Program-made: the position numbers and the translations under genes
Notes under the pieces: model-generated
What the model was told of the DNA's origin: nothing
What the model saw: the letters and a program-made list of their open reading frames with translations, nothing else
Database searches by the model: none
Assembly (NCBI GenBank): GCA_005882765.1
Contig: VBDV01000115.1
Span: 1-49,719, forward strand
Reading direction: 5' to 3'
DNA length: 49,719 nt
Source: Chloroflexota bacterium
GTDB taxonomy: Bacteria > Chloroflexota > Limnocylindria > P2-11E
Shown here: piece by piece, positions 1 through 8,270 of the stretch
Numbering within the stretch: position 1 is the stretch's first letter
Layout: the number at the start of each line of letters is the position of its first letter

Positions 1-1430
1 CGCTCGCGCTTGCCATCGGGTTCGTATTCATCGCCGTCGTCGTGACGGTCGATCTCGTCGCCGCGGCCGTGGCGATCGCAGTCCTCGCAGCGGTGACCGC
101 GTTCGCGATGCTTCTGGTCGCGCCAGCGCCCTCCGCGATGCGGATCGCTGCGTACTTCGCGGTCGGCATCCAGGGTTTCGTCGTGGCCGCCCTGCTTATC
201 GCCCGCCAGGGAGGCCCGTCGCTCGCGTTCGACACGATCTCACCGTCGGCCATAAGCCCTGGTGCGGTGCTCGCGGCGACCGCCGGCGCCGCTCTCTTCG
301 CGGGGCTCTACCCCTTCGTGCCGTGGCGCTACCAACCGGCCCAGGCGCTCGCGGCCGCGGAGCGCGAACCGTTACGCGGCCTCCTCGCGATGCCGGCCGG
401 CGTCGCGGCGTCCGTCGTCCTGCTCCGCGTGCTCGGCGTGACGAGCATCGATCTATCGAACCTCGGTCTTCCGCTGGTCGCGCTCGGGTCGCGGCTCGCG
501 CTTCTCGCGTTGGTGCTCGTCGCATTCGCCTTTCGTGCTCGCGCTCGCGGGCGGCCATCACGTCGCGGGATCGTCACCACCATCGTCGCCGCGGCGGTCC
601 TCGCGGGATGGGACGAGCTCCACTGGAGCTACGTCGTGTTGGCGGCCGCGGCACTCACCGTCCTGTACGCCGCCGCCGTCTCGCTTGCTCTGCCCGAGCA
701 GTGGGAGGTGGCGCGCCACGACGTCACACTTGCGACCCTCTGGATCGCGTTCGCAGTCGGAACTCCGATCGCGCTCGCGGCCGGGCTCTTCATCCTCGTG
801 AGCGCGGCGTTCGCCGCTCTTCTCGAAAGCGTGTGGATGCCCCCACATCGCGCCTACATCGCGATCATGGCGACGAGCGTGTGGACAGTCACCGGGGTCA
901 TCGGTCTCGCGACCGGCGCGGCAGCTGCCGCAGATCCGCCGACCGCGGTGGCGGCGGTCTTCGTGATCGTGGTGGTGCTCTTTCTCGAGCTCGCGCACGC
1001 CGGCCGCCGGCTTGCGCAAGGGGAAGCGCCGCCGGACCTCGACATGGCCGCGGCGGTCGCGGCGCTCTTCAGCACGGCGCTCGTCGCGAGCCTGCTCTCG
1101 CTCCCGATCCCAGATGCCCTCGTCGTCCTCGGCCGGCCGCTCGAACCGATTGACCCAGTCGTGGCGATCGGCACGGTCGTCGCGGCGACGATCCTCGTCA
1201 TATCCGCCCGAATGCTGCGGCCTCTTCTGCCAGACCTCGACACCCTCGCGGTGCGACTGCAGCGGTTCGTGTGGGCCGCGGACCCCGTACCGGTCGGGGT
1301 CGCCACTTTCCGCGCGCTCGAGCGGGCCGTTACGGCCGCTTCTGCAGGATTCGCGGTCTTCGAGCAGCGCGCCGGTGTGTGGCTCGCGGCGGTCCTCATC
1401 GTCGCGCTCCTCGTCTGGTCCACGCGCTAG
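1..1430 (+). CDS. Complex I/Hyf-type antiporter-like membrane subunit (5' partial)
   Basis: The protein is almost entirely hydrophobic, with a dozen or more predicted membrane segments. The frame is open to the first base and its first codons also encode a membrane helix, so the gene starts upstream; the GTG at 42 is probably internal. A segment about 91 residues after that GTG (PFVPW, then a run ending in MPAGVAASV) resembles the proton-channel core of NuoL/NuoM/HyfB, where PFHxWLP and a conserved lysine are usual; here the His and Lys are missing. A C-terminal amphipathic stretch plus last helix also fits HyfB/MnhA-like subunits. It is followed without a gap by two more antiporter-module subunits. 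It probably belongs to a membrane hydrogenase or complex-I-like ion pump, but the catalytic genes lie outside the window. Family placement is likely; the exact subunit is uncertain. Confidence 0.6.
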   Translation, partial: LALAIGFVFIAVVVTVDLVAAAVAIAVLAAVTAFAMLLVAPAPSAMRIAAYFAVGIQGFVVAALLIARQGGPSLAFDTISPSAISPGAVLAATAGAALFAGLYPFVPWRYQPAQALAAAEREPLRGLLAMPAGVAASVVLLRVLGVTSIDLSNLGLPLVALGSRLALLALVLVAFAFRARARGRPSRRGIVTTIVAAAVLAGWDELHWSYVVLAAAALTVLYAAAVSLALPEQWEVARHDVTLATLWIAFAVGTPIALAAGLFILVSAAFAALLESVWMPPHRAYIAIMATSVWTVTGVIGLATGAAAAADPPTAVAAVFVIVVVLFLELAHAGRRLAQGEAPPDLDMAAAVAALFSTALVASLLSLPIPDALVVLGRPLEPIDPVVAIGTVVAATILVISARMLRPLLPDLDTLAVRLQRFVWAADPVPVGVATFRALERAVTAASAGFAVFEQRAGVWLAAVLIVALLVWSTR

Positions 1431-2017
1431 TGATCGCCCTCGGCATCGTCGCGCTCGCGACGCTCGCCGCGAATGGATCGCGACAGCTGCGCTACTCCGC
1501 GGTCGCGCTGCTCGGCGTGTCGCTCGCCGCGAACGCCATGACGGCGGGGCAGCTCACCGTCACTCAGCTTGCCGTCGAAGGCTGCGGGGCGCTCGTGGCA
1601 TGCGGCATCCTCTATGTCGCGGCGCGCGACCGGACCTACGGCGAGGATCCCGGCTGGCGCCTCTGGCTCGCGACGATCGTCGCGGCCGCGGCCACGGCCG
1701 CCTGCTTCGCGACGCTCCGCACTGCTTCGAGCGAGACGGTGAGCGTCCCGCTCATCGGCGAAGACCCGAGCGGCGTGACGGCCCAGGTCGCCGCGTTCTG
1801 GCTCATCTCCTCCGGCGTCGCGATCCTGGTCACCGCTCAAACTCCGGTCCGCGGGTCCCTCGGGGCGATCCTCATGATCACGGGAGTCGAGCTCCTCGTT
1901 CGGCTTCTCACCGTGCCACAGCTCGGGCTATCACTCTTGCTCGGCTGGGTCGAGGTCGTCATCGCGCTCGCGGGCGGATTCCTGATCGTGAACGAGCGCG
2001 TGGTGCGCGAGAATTGA
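1430..2017 (+). CDS. HyfE/NuoK-like small membrane subunit
   Basis: About 195 residues forming six to seven hydrophobic helices with short charged loops. I start it at the GTG whose G is the last base of the preceding TAG stop (TAGTG), which gives tight coupling; upstream in this frame the translation is arginine-rich and non-membrane. Size, hydrophobicity and position between two larger antiporter-like subunits match hydrogenase-4 component E (HyfE), a NuoK/MrpC relative about 210 residues long. No acidic residue in a membrane segment can confidently be equated with the NuoK glutamates. It probably forms part of the same ion-translocating membrane arm as its neighbours. Assignment rests on context and general character rather than a sharp motif. 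Confidence 0.5.
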   Translation: MIALGIVALATLAANGSRQLRYSAVALLGVSLAANAMTAGQLTVTQLAVEGCGALVACGILYVAARDRTYGEDPGWRLWLATIVAAAATAACFATLRTASSETVSVPLIGEDPSGVTAQVAAFWLISSGVAILVTAQTPVRGSLGAILMITGVELLVRLLTVPQLGLSLLLGWVEVVIALAGGFLIVNERVVREN

Positions 2018-3372
2018 CGATCGCGGCGGCGCCTCTCGTGCTCGCGGTCGCGGCATGCGGGGCGTTCGCGCTCAGAAAGCGTCTGAACCTCGTCGGTCCG
2101 TTCGCGCTCATCGCCATAGCGGCTGCCTTCGTGCTCGTCCTGCTCAGCCCGCTCGACACGGCGGGAACGATCCTCGATCTCCAGCTTCGCTCCAGCGGGC
2201 TGGGCCGGCTCGCATCGGGCGTCATCCTCGCAACGCTGTTCCTTCTGGTTCTCGATGTCTGGCTCGACGAGCCCGCCTATAACTTCTTCCCCACCGCGCT
2301 TGCGGTTGGCGCGACATCCCTCGGCGTGCTGGTACTCACGGCGCCTCTCGCGATCTTCGGCCTTCTCGTGCTCGGCCTTCTCGTGCCGGTCGGATCGTTC
2401 ACTTTCCAGGTCCATCGCAACCGCTCGGTCGAGGCCGCGACCCGCCACTTCGGTTTCGTCGCGCTGGGAGGATGCCTGGGTATCGCCTCGCTCGCGCTCG
2501 CCGCGAGCCTTCCGCACGACCAGCCCGCGAACACCTTCGTGCTGCTCGTCGTCGTGCTGGTCGTTGCCTTTGCGCTCCTGCTCGCGGCGATCCCGTTCCA
2601 CACCCATGCCGCGCTCCTCGCGGGCGAGGTCCCGCCCGCGGCGCTGGCTTTGTATTTTGGTGTTCTCGTCCCCACCACTTTCATCGCGTTCGTCGAGATC
2701 CTCACGTTATCCGGGCTACTCCCAGCGATCGTGCAGGTCGTGAAGGTGCAGGATCTCCTGCACGGCATCGGCTTGACGTCCGCCGTCGGCGGGGCGTTCC
2801 TCGCGAGCGGCGCGCCCGACCAGCGCAGGCTCGTGGTGTATTCCGTCATCTCGAACCTCGGTGCCGCGCTCGTCGGCATCGCGACGCTGTCCGGACCGGG
2901 CATCATCGGCGCGCTTGCGAGCGTGATCGTCACCGGCGCGTCCGCCTCGGGTCAGCTCCTCGCTGCAGGCACGCTCGAGCGCCGGAGCGCGCCAGAGCGC
3001 CCGACCGCGCGCAAGGCGCCACTCGCCGCGCTCGCGTTCGTGGTCGGCGGCTTCGCGATGATCGGCGCGCCACCGCTCCTAGGATTTCCGGGGCGCTTCT
3101 TCATGGAGCTCATCGCCTATCAGTTCGCTCCGCTGACCGGAGCCGCGCTGGTGTTCGCCACGCTGCTTCTCATCGTCGGCCAGCTGCGCGCGGTGCTGGC
3201 GCTCTTCGGGAGCGGAGTTGAGCGCTGGACTCTCGAGCCACGCCCGGTCGCCGGAATCATCGGGTCGGTGATCTTCGTGGCGCTGCTGATCGGCGGAATA
3301 CAGCCCGACGGATTCCTGCGCCCGATCGCGTCGTTCGCGGACGAATTCCTGAGAGCACTGCGTCCGCTGTAG
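2014..3372 (+). CDS. NuoN/HyfF-like proton-conducting membrane subunit
   Basis: A 452-residue polytopic membrane protein starting at a TTG that overlaps the previous stop (TTGA). The middle holds an IPFH motif at about residues 193-196, a VYSVISNLG stretch and a later GAPPLLGFPGRFF stretch. These correspond to the PFHxWLPDV, YSSIAHAG and LAGIPPLAGFxGKF motifs of NuoN/NuoM antiporter subunits (Proton_antipo_M family). The lysine normally placed between the first two motifs in the channel is not obvious, so ion pumping may differ or be lost. It is the last gene of the three-gene run, and no [NiFe] or quinone-module gene follows. Confidence in the superfamily is good; the complex it belongs to is unknown. 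Confidence 0.65.
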   Translation: MTIAAAPLVLAVAACGAFALRKRLNLVGPFALIAIAAAFVLVLLSPLDTAGTILDLQLRSSGLGRLASGVILATLFLLVLDVWLDEPAYNFFPTALAVGATSLGVLVLTAPLAIFGLLVLGLLVPVGSFTFQVHRNRSVEAATRHFGFVALGGCLGIASLALAASLPHDQPANTFVLLVVVLVVAFALLLAAIPFHTHAALLAGEVPPAALALYFGVLVPTTFIAFVEILTLSGLLPAIVQVVKVQDLLHGIGLTSAVGGAFLASGAPDQRRLVVYSVISNLGAALVGIATLSGPGIIGALASVIVTGASASGQLLAAGTLERRSAPERPTARKAPLAALAFVVGGFAMIGAPPLLGFPGRFFMELIAYQFAPLTGAALVFATLLLIVGQLRAVLALFGSGVERWTLEPRPVAGIIGSVIFVALLIGGIQPDGFLRPIASFADEFLRALRPL

Positions 3373-3403
3373 CTCAGTGCGCGAGCGGGTGGGCACGGGA
3401 GCG

Positions 3404-3490
3404 CGTCGGGTCTTCTGAGCGAGCGGCCCCTAACCGGCGGTCCAGAGCGATCCCACCGGGGCCGAGCGAAGAGGACCCCGGCGCTGCTCA
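3404..3490. repeat. Structured intergenic repeat, copy 1
   Basis: About 86 bp nearly identical to 8271-8357. It lies between convergent genes (stops at 3372 and 3525). Nested inverted arms are visible: GGGTCTTCT pairs with AGAGGACCC near the ends, and CGGCCCC pairs with GGGGCCG further in. An extra flanking inverted pair, GCGCGAGCG (about 3380-3388) and CGCTCGCGC (about 3491-3499), could close a larger hairpin. There is no T-tract, so it is not a classic intrinsic terminator. It could be a REP-like element, a bidirectional transcription barrier or a structured RNA. Confidence 0.75.
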
Positions 3491-3524
3491 CGCTCGCGCG
3501 CCCGGGTCAGGCCCGCGCATCGAG

Positions 3525-3992
3525 CTAGGAGGGCGCCTTGTCCTCTGTCATCCAGCGATCGATGTCGCGCGTGTATTCGAGGATGCCGTCCGGGAACCAG
3601 AGCTTGATTTCCGCCGCCGCCGTGTCCGGCGCATCGCTCGCGTGCACGAGATTCCGGAGACCGACGAGCGCGTAATCGCCGCGGATCGAGCCCTCGCTCG
3701 CCTCATGTGGCCGAGTCGAGCCGACCATCGCGCGAACAACGGCGATCGCGTTCGGGCCCTCGAGAACGGCGGCCACGACCGGTGACGCGGTGATCACCCC
3801 GACAAGATCGTCGTAAAAGAACTTCCCTTTGTGCACGGCGTAGTGCCTCTCGGCCATGGCACGGTCCACCTTGAGAAGACGCAATGCCGCGAAGCGCAGG
3901 CCCCGCTTCTCGAAGCGCGACAGGATCTCGAAGGCGATGCCGCGCTGGAGCGCGTCGGGTTTCAGGACAACGAGGGTGCGCTCTGCGCTCAT
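3525..3992 (-). CDS. ndk: Nucleoside diphosphate kinase
   Basis: A 155-residue cytoplasmic enzyme that transfers phosphate from ATP to other nucleoside diphosphates through a phosphohistidine. The N-terminus TLVVLKPDA is the family signature, and the active-site motif NLVHASD is present with the phospho-accepting histidine at residue 117. GSTRPHEAS and GSIRGDYA are also canonical. Length is slightly above the usual 140-150 because of a short charged C-terminal tail. The ATG overlaps the stop of the upstream M16 peptidase gene by four bases (ATGA), so it is the second gene of that transcript. Confidence is high. Confidence 0.97.
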   Translation of the reverse strand: MSAERTLVVLKPDALQRGIAFEILSRFEKRGLRFAALRLLKVDRAMAERHYAVHKGKFFYDDLVGVITASPVVAAVLEGPNAIAVVRAMVGSTRPHEASEGSIRGDYALVGLRNLVHASDAPDTAAAEIKLWFPDGILEYTRDIDRWMTEDKAPS

Positions 3993-5278
3993 GACGCCAT
4001 CACCGCCGGGCGCTCGTCGGCGACCGGTGGCGTGATGGCAGCCAGCGACGCACGCGGTCCGATCGCGGCGAGGTACGCGAGCTCCGGACGGAGATACTCG
4101 CGCGCGACACGCTGGATGTCGGCAGGAGTGACGCCGTCGATGATCGCCTCGACTTCCTCGACAGATCGCACGCGACCGAGGAAGAGCTCCTGCCCTGCGA
4201 GCCAGCCGGATACACCGCGCGTGTCCTCAAGTCGCAGCTCGAGACGGCCCTTCGCGAAATCGCGCACGCGCTCGATCTCCGCGTCGGGCACGATCTCGTC
4301 GCGGAGTCGGGCCACCTCTCGCATGATCGCCTTCAGCACCTCGGCGCCGTTCTGCGGCGCGAAGCCGGCGTAGATGACGAGGTGGCCCGCGTCGGCGTAG
4401 TTCGAGTCATAACTGTGGACGTCGTACGCGAGACCGCGCTTTTCGCGGAGCTCGAGGAACAACCGGCTCGACATCCCTTCGCCAAGGACCGCGTTCATCA
4501 TGTCGATGCTGAACTTGTCGGCATGAGTCGTGTGGACGGACCGCCATCCGACGCAGAGATTCGTCTGCTCGGCGCGCTTACCGAGGAGCTTCGCATGGAC
4601 CTTTCCCGCCCGTGGCGCAGGCTTGGAACGAACGACATCGACCGGCGCGAGCGCGCCCAGAGCCTCATCGACCGCGGCGATGGCCTCGTCGGCACGAACC
4701 GGACCCGCGAGGGCAACCACCGTGCGTGAGGGCGCGTAGCCCCGCTGCATGAACTCGCGCAGCCGATCGGCCGTCATCCCAAGCACGACCTCTTCGCGCC
4801 CGGCCACCTCCCACCCGAGGGGGTGCCGCGGGTACAAAAGCTCGTCGACGAGGGTGTGCACGCGATCCTGCGGCTGGTCGCGGTACATGCGGAGCTCTTC
4901 GACGATGACGTTACGTTCCGATTCGACATCGGTCGGTCGCAGCATCGGTGCGCGGATCAGATCGGCGATGACGTCCAGCGCGACGAGATAGTGGCGCGCC
5001 GGAACTCGTGACCAGAAGACCGTGACCTCTTTGTCCGTCGACGCATTCACCACACCGCCCTTGCTCTCGATCACCTGGCTGATGTCGGCGGCAGTCGGAC
5101 GCTTGGCGCTCCCTTTGAAGACCATGTGCTCGAGGAAGTGGCTCGTGCCGGCATCGTCCTTCGTCTCGATGCGCGAACCGACCCCGACGTACACGGCAAG
5201 CGAGACCGAACGTGTCTCCGGCATCTCGCTCACGAGGATTCGCAGCCCGTTGGGCAGAGTGACCCTGCGATATTCCAT
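3989..5278 (-). CDS. M16 family zinc metallopeptidase (processing-peptidase-like)
   Basis: A 429-residue protein of the insulinase/mitochondrial processing peptidase family. The zinc site HFLEH spans residues 47-51 (His47, catalytic Glu50, His51) and the third ligand lies in the downstream VIVEEL stretch near residue 128. The C-terminal M16 domain follows, containing a GMSSRLFLELREKRGLAY segment. There is no signal peptide, so it is probably cytoplasmic, like Bacillus YmxG/MlpA-type enzymes. Length fits the single-chain ~420-residue bacterial type. Transcription probably starts at the TAGCGT box nine bases upstream, which would make the message leaderless. It is translationally coupled to ndk downstream. 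Confidence 0.93.
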   Translation of the reverse strand: MEYRRVTLPNGLRILVSEMPETRSVSLAVYVGVGSRIETKDDAGTSHFLEHMVFKGSAKRPTAADISQVIESKGGVVNASTDKEVTVFWSRVPARHYLVALDVIADLIRAPMLRPTDVESERNVIVEELRMYRDQPQDRVHTLVDELLYPRHPLGWEVAGREEVVLGMTADRLREFMQRGYAPSRTVVALAGPVRADEAIAAVDEALGALAPVDVVRSKPAPRAGKVHAKLLGKRAEQTNLCVGWRSVHTTHADKFSIDMMNAVLGEGMSSRLFLELREKRGLAYDVHSYDSNYADAGHLVIYAGFAPQNGAEVLKAIMREVARLRDEIVPDAEIERVRDFAKGRLELRLEDTRGVSGWLAGQELFLGRVRSVEEVEAIIDGVTPADIQRVAREYLRPELAYLAAIGPRASLAAITPPVADERPAVMAS

Positions 5279-5287
5279 CGACAGCGA

Positions 5288-5293
5288 ACGCTA
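5288..5293 (-). promoter_or_regulatory. -10 box, M16 peptidase gene (leaderless type)
   Basis: TAGCGT on the minus strand, nine bases before the ATG at 5278. The start codon would lie at or next to the transcription start. No convincing -35 box is seen. Confidence 0.45.
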
Positions 5294-5311
5294 CCAGAGA
5301 GCGTCGCTGTG

Positions 5312-6130
5312 CTAGCGGCAGAACACCATGGTCATGTACATCGCGTCCTGGCCCATCACCGCGCCCACGCCGACGCGCCGGAATGCCGGATCCATGATGT
5401 TCGTGCGGTGGTTGATCGGATCCCACGGCTCAGCCATGAACTCGCGATGCAGCGCGTCCACGTTGTCATTCCAGATCTTCCCCGTGTTCTCGCCGTACCA
5501 ACCGGTGCCGCAGGCCGGCAGGTCACGCGAGCGCGCGGTCCCATCGGGACCGTCGTGGTAGACGTATCGCACCTGTGCTTCGGCGGCGCTGTGGGTTCGC
5601 GCTGTATCCGCAACCGCGATATCCACGGAGAGAGGCACGAGGCCGCCGAGCGCCCGCGACGCGTTGATCAGCTCGAGCATGTGCACCTCGGCCCATGCCG
5701 TCGTCGGATTCGTCACCGCCGGGATCGGCCGCGTGACCGGACGCGGTGTCGGTTCGGGTGTCGGCGCCGGCGTCGGATCGGGCGCGGGATCAGAAGTCGC
5801 CTCCGGTTCCGGATCGACCCCCTCTGCGGGCTGACCATCCGGCACCGCTTCGACGGCCGCGGGAGGGCTGGTCTCCGGCGCCGGTAACGGCGAAGGCGTC
5901 GGCTCCGGCTCGTCGTAGTCGCGGAGACCGCGGACGACTCCGCGCGACACGGGTACGATGCGCGCCTCGCGCGCGTCGTCGCTCGCGGGCGCGGCAGACG
6001 CGGGTGCGCGCCGTTCGGGAGTCAGAGTGAAGCTCGCCAGAACGAGGCTGGCGAGCATCGCATACAGGCCCAGGCGCGCGGCGAAGCTCAGCGCCGCGTC
6101 CTGCTCACGATTCCGTGACGCTCCACGCAC
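5312..6130 (-). CDS. Exported CAP/SCP-domain protein (YkwD-like)
   Basis: About 272 residues from a GTG at 6130; an ATG at 6058 is an alternative start. A hydrophobic N-terminal segment (LYAMLASLVLASFTL) acts as signal peptide or anchor. A linker of about 60 residues very rich in Pro, Glu and Thr follows, then a C-terminal CAP domain of about 130 residues. CAP signatures visible are the His in YVYHDGPDG, the Glu in YGENTG and HRTNIMDP followed by VGVGAV. Two cysteines (in PACGTGW and at the extreme C-terminus, VFCR) could form a disulfide. The linker suggests a domain displayed beyond the cell wall. The N-terminus overlaps the end of the upstream HemB-like gene by up to 26 bases. Molecular function of bacterial CAP proteins is mostly unknown. 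Confidence 0.85.
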   Translation of the reverse strand: MRGASRNREQDAALSFAARLGLYAMLASLVLASFTLTPERRAPASAAPASDDAREARIVPVSRGVVRGLRDYDEPEPTPSPLPAPETSPPAAVEAVPDGQPAEGVDPEPEATSDPAPDPTPAPTPEPTPRPVTRPIPAVTNPTTAWAEVHMLELINASRALGGLVPLSVDIAVADTARTHSAAEAQVRYVYHDGPDGTARSRDLPACGTGWYGENTGKIWNDNVDALHREFMAEPWDPINHRTNIMDPAFRRVGVGAVMGQDAMYMTMVFCR

Positions 6131-7055
6131 CTGAGGAGATAACGAGGCTCGCGCCCGCGCGTCGCGCGGCGGCGAGATGTTCGCGCTCGGCGGCCGTCGG
6201 ATCCAGGGCACCCTCCGTCGTCGTCACGAAGGGAGCGTGCTCGTCGGCTGTGAAGTACGAAACGAGTGGCCGGTCGGCGAAAGCCGCGAGCCGCGCGACG
6301 ATGTCGAGGCCCGGTGCGCCGGGTTTGACGATGATGGCGTCCGCTCCGTCGGCCATGTCGCTGCGCGCGCGGGCGACGGCCGCAGCGGCATCGTCGGCGG
6401 GGATCAGCGGCACCGCGCGCTCCGCGATGGGAATCGCGTTGACCGCGGACCGGTGTGTCACGTAAAGCGAGCTTTCGAGCTTGACCATCGCGGCGATCGG
6501 GGTCTCGGAGCGGCGCTGGCCGAGCGCCGCGCGGAGCGAGCGCACCGCGCCTTCGAGCATGCCTGATGGGATGAGCAGATCGGCGCCCGCATCGGCGTGC
6601 ACCTCAGCGATCGCCGCCAGGCGCTCGAGTGTGGCAGCAATGTCGGCGCCGTGATCGCCGAAGAGCACGCACTGGCCGTGGGCGGTGTATGCGCAAACGC
6701 AGACATCGGTCGCGACACCAAGCTCGGGTACGGCTTCCTTCACGGCGCGGATCGCGCGAGGCACGACGTGGTCAGGCTCGCTGGCGAGCATCGCGTGTTC
6801 GTCCTTGCGGTCACTGATGCCGAAGAGGAGGAGACCGGCGAGCCCCGCAGACGCCGCGGATCGCGCCTCGCGCACCACTTCAGTGACCGAGAGACGCTCC
6901 AGCCACGGCGCGGCCTCGACTTTCTCACGGTCCTCGATCGCGCTGCCCACGATGACGGGGAGGATGAGGCGCCCGGCCAGGTCCGGATTGGCGAGCGCAC
7001 GCGACCAGACCGGATGCTCTGCGAGCCTCCCTCGCGCAAGCGTCGCTTGTCGCAT
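6105..7055 (-). CDS. HemB-like protein (5-aminolevulinate dehydratase family)
   Basis: A 316-residue TIM-barrel protein of the porphobilinogen synthase family. Visible are the zinc-type cysteines in DVCVCAYTAHGQC (Cys119, Cys121, Cys129), both active-site lysines (Lys192 in MVKLES, Lys244 in IIVKPG) and an arginine at 202 with the spacing of the E. coli substrate arginine. However, the usual YQ pair after GDRxT, the VSGEYAM segment and the TYFA C-terminal motif are replaced (VPLIP, TADEHA, SSGA). The N-terminal arm is also short. It may be a true but divergent HemB or a paralogue acting on another substrate. No other haem-synthesis gene is in the window. It is divergent from the C39-like gene and transcribed from its own TAACAT box. 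Confidence 0.75.
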   Translation of the reverse strand: MRQATLARGRLAEHPVWSRALANPDLAGRLILPVIVGSAIEDREKVEAAPWLERLSVTEVVREARSAASAGLAGLLLFGISDRKDEHAMLASEPDHVVPRAIRAVKEAVPELGVATDVCVCAYTAHGQCVLFGDHGADIAATLERLAAIAEVHADAGADLLIPSGMLEGAVRSLRAALGQRRSETPIAAMVKLESSLYVTHRSAVNAIPIAERAVPLIPADDAAAAVARARSDMADGADAIIVKPGAPGLDIVARLAAFADRPLVSYFTADEHAPFVTTTEGALDPTAAEREHLAAARRAGASLVISSGAWSVTES

Positions 7056-7061
7056 GACCGG

Positions 7062-7067
7062 ATGTTA
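7062..7067 (-). promoter_or_regulatory. -10 box, HemB-like gene (leaderless type)
   Basis: TAACAT on the minus strand, six bases before the ATG at 7055. It is the close counterpart of the plus-strand TACCAT at 7101-7106, so the 59-bp intergenic region carries two divergent promoters. Confidence 0.45.
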
Positions 7068-7100
7068 CGCATCAGCGCCGAGCAAGCGGTGGCCAAGGGC

Positions 7101-7106
7101 TACCAT
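7101..7106 (+). promoter_or_regulatory. -10 box, C39-like peptidase gene (leaderless type)
   Basis: TACCAT eight bases before the ATG at 7115. No Shine-Dalgarno sequence lies between it and the start. Confidence 0.4.
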
Positions 7107-7114
7107 TTCGTCCG

Positions 7115-8209
7115 ATGAGGCGACGCCCAGCGGCCCTTCTCACGCTCGGCGCCGTGTTGGTCCTCGGCCTGAGCGGCGCCGCGTTCGCGGCCGCTCCGTC
7201 TTTCTCGACTCCTATCGGGGCCGTTGCCATACCAAACGTAGATGACGGCGCGTCACTGGCTGCTCCGATCGCCGTGACGGCGCCTGCGGCCGACGTCGTC
7301 GCCGTGGCCATACCCGCGCCCGAGCCGAAGGCCGCTCCCGCGACGGCTGCGTTCAGCGAGATGAAGCACGTGTGGCAATCGCTGAACAACTGTGGGCCGG
7401 CATCCGTGGTCATGGCTCTCTCAACATTCGGGATCGACGTCTCTCAGGAGTTCGCCCGAGTGCCACTTCGCGGGACCAACATCCTTTCGGGGATGGGCCC
7501 GCAGAAGGTCGATGGCTGGGTGAACGCGAACTTCGGTCTGCGGTCCATGTGGCGCAACAACGGGACCAACGACCTGCTTCGGCGCCTGGTCGCGAACGGA
7601 TTCGCGCCAATGGTCACCCAGTGGATGCAGGATCCGTCGATCTCGCGAATCGCGCACTGGCGCGTCGTCCGCGGGTACGACGATGCCGCGAGCGTCTTTT
7701 ACGTGAACGACCCGATGCTGGGCAACATGGTTCCGCTCTCCTACGAGTGGTTCCAGAACAACTGGCAATCCTTCAGTTACCGCTACATGGTCATTTACGA
7801 CCCGAAGGACGAGGCGCTCCTCAAGGCGATCATCGGAGATGACTGGAACGACACCCACATGCGAAAGAACTTCTACGAGCGGACGAAGGCCGACGCGTAT
7901 GCGCAGGACTCCTCCGCCGCGTGGCTGGCGTACGGCGAGGCCGCGTACGGGTACGGGCTCTTCGGCGAAGCGGTGAGCGCGTTCGAGCGCGGTATGGCCC
8001 TTGGTTCGGTGCAGGGCGTCTTCACTCTTCGCTCGAGCTACCCGCAGGCGCTGCGCGCGCTCGGCCGCCAGACGGATGCCGACGCGATGCAAAAGCGTCT
8101 TTCGACATCGGCGACGTCACCCACTGTGGCATCGGCACCCGACCCGTTCGCCCTCTACTTAGCGTTCGCACGCGAACACACAGGTGACGAGGCGCAACTA
8201 GTGCCTTAG
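7115..8209 (+). CDS. Exported C39-like (papain-fold) peptidase
   Basis: A 364-residue protein with a clear signal peptide (RRR, then a hydrophobic stretch ending AAFA around residue 26). An Ala/Pro-rich spacer runs to about residue 80, followed by a papain-like C39_2 domain. The catalytic triad is readable: Cys93 in QSLNNCGPASVVMAL, His181 in AHWRVVRGY and Asp199 in YVNDP. The last 110 residues are helical with a TPR-like pattern (AWLAYGEAAYGYGLFGEAVSAFERG). It probably cleaves peptides or proteins outside the membrane. The domain is a stand-alone one, not fused to an ABC exporter as in bacteriocin processing. The downstream convergent neighbour is a TadG-like pilus protein, but a link between them is only conjecture. 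Confidence 0.85.
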   Translation: MRRRPAALLTLGAVLVLGLSGAAFAAAPSFSTPIGAVAIPNVDDGASLAAPIAVTAPAADVVAVAIPAPEPKAAPATAAFSEMKHVWQSLNNCGPASVVMALSTFGIDVSQEFARVPLRGTNILSGMGPQKVDGWVNANFGLRSMWRNNGTNDLLRRLVANGFAPMVTQWMQDPSISRIAHWRVVRGYDDAASVFYVNDPMLGNMVPLSYEWFQNNWQSFSYRYMVIYDPKDEALLKAIIGDDWNDTHMRKNFYERTKADAYAQDSSAAWLAYGEAAYGYGLFGEAVSAFERGMALGSVQGVFTLRSSYPQALRALGRQTDADAMQKRLSTSATSPTVASAPDPFALYLAFAREHTGDEAQLVP

Positions 8210-8270
8210 ATCACGCCGGGCGAGCCACCACGAGCGGCATTGCGGGTAGCACGAGGGAGAAGTTGAGCAA

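Noticed and set aside
3404-3490. Possible tRNA in the GC-rich gap after the antiporter genes
   Set aside because: No acceptor stem, TpsiC loop (GTTCRANYC) or anticodon arm geometry is present; the palindromic repeat explains the structure.
7060-7114. Consensus -35 boxes for the leaderless-type promoters
   Set aside because: Apart from TTGGCA at 15291, no hexamer close to TTGACA is found at 16-18 bases from the boxes, so no -35 features were annotated.
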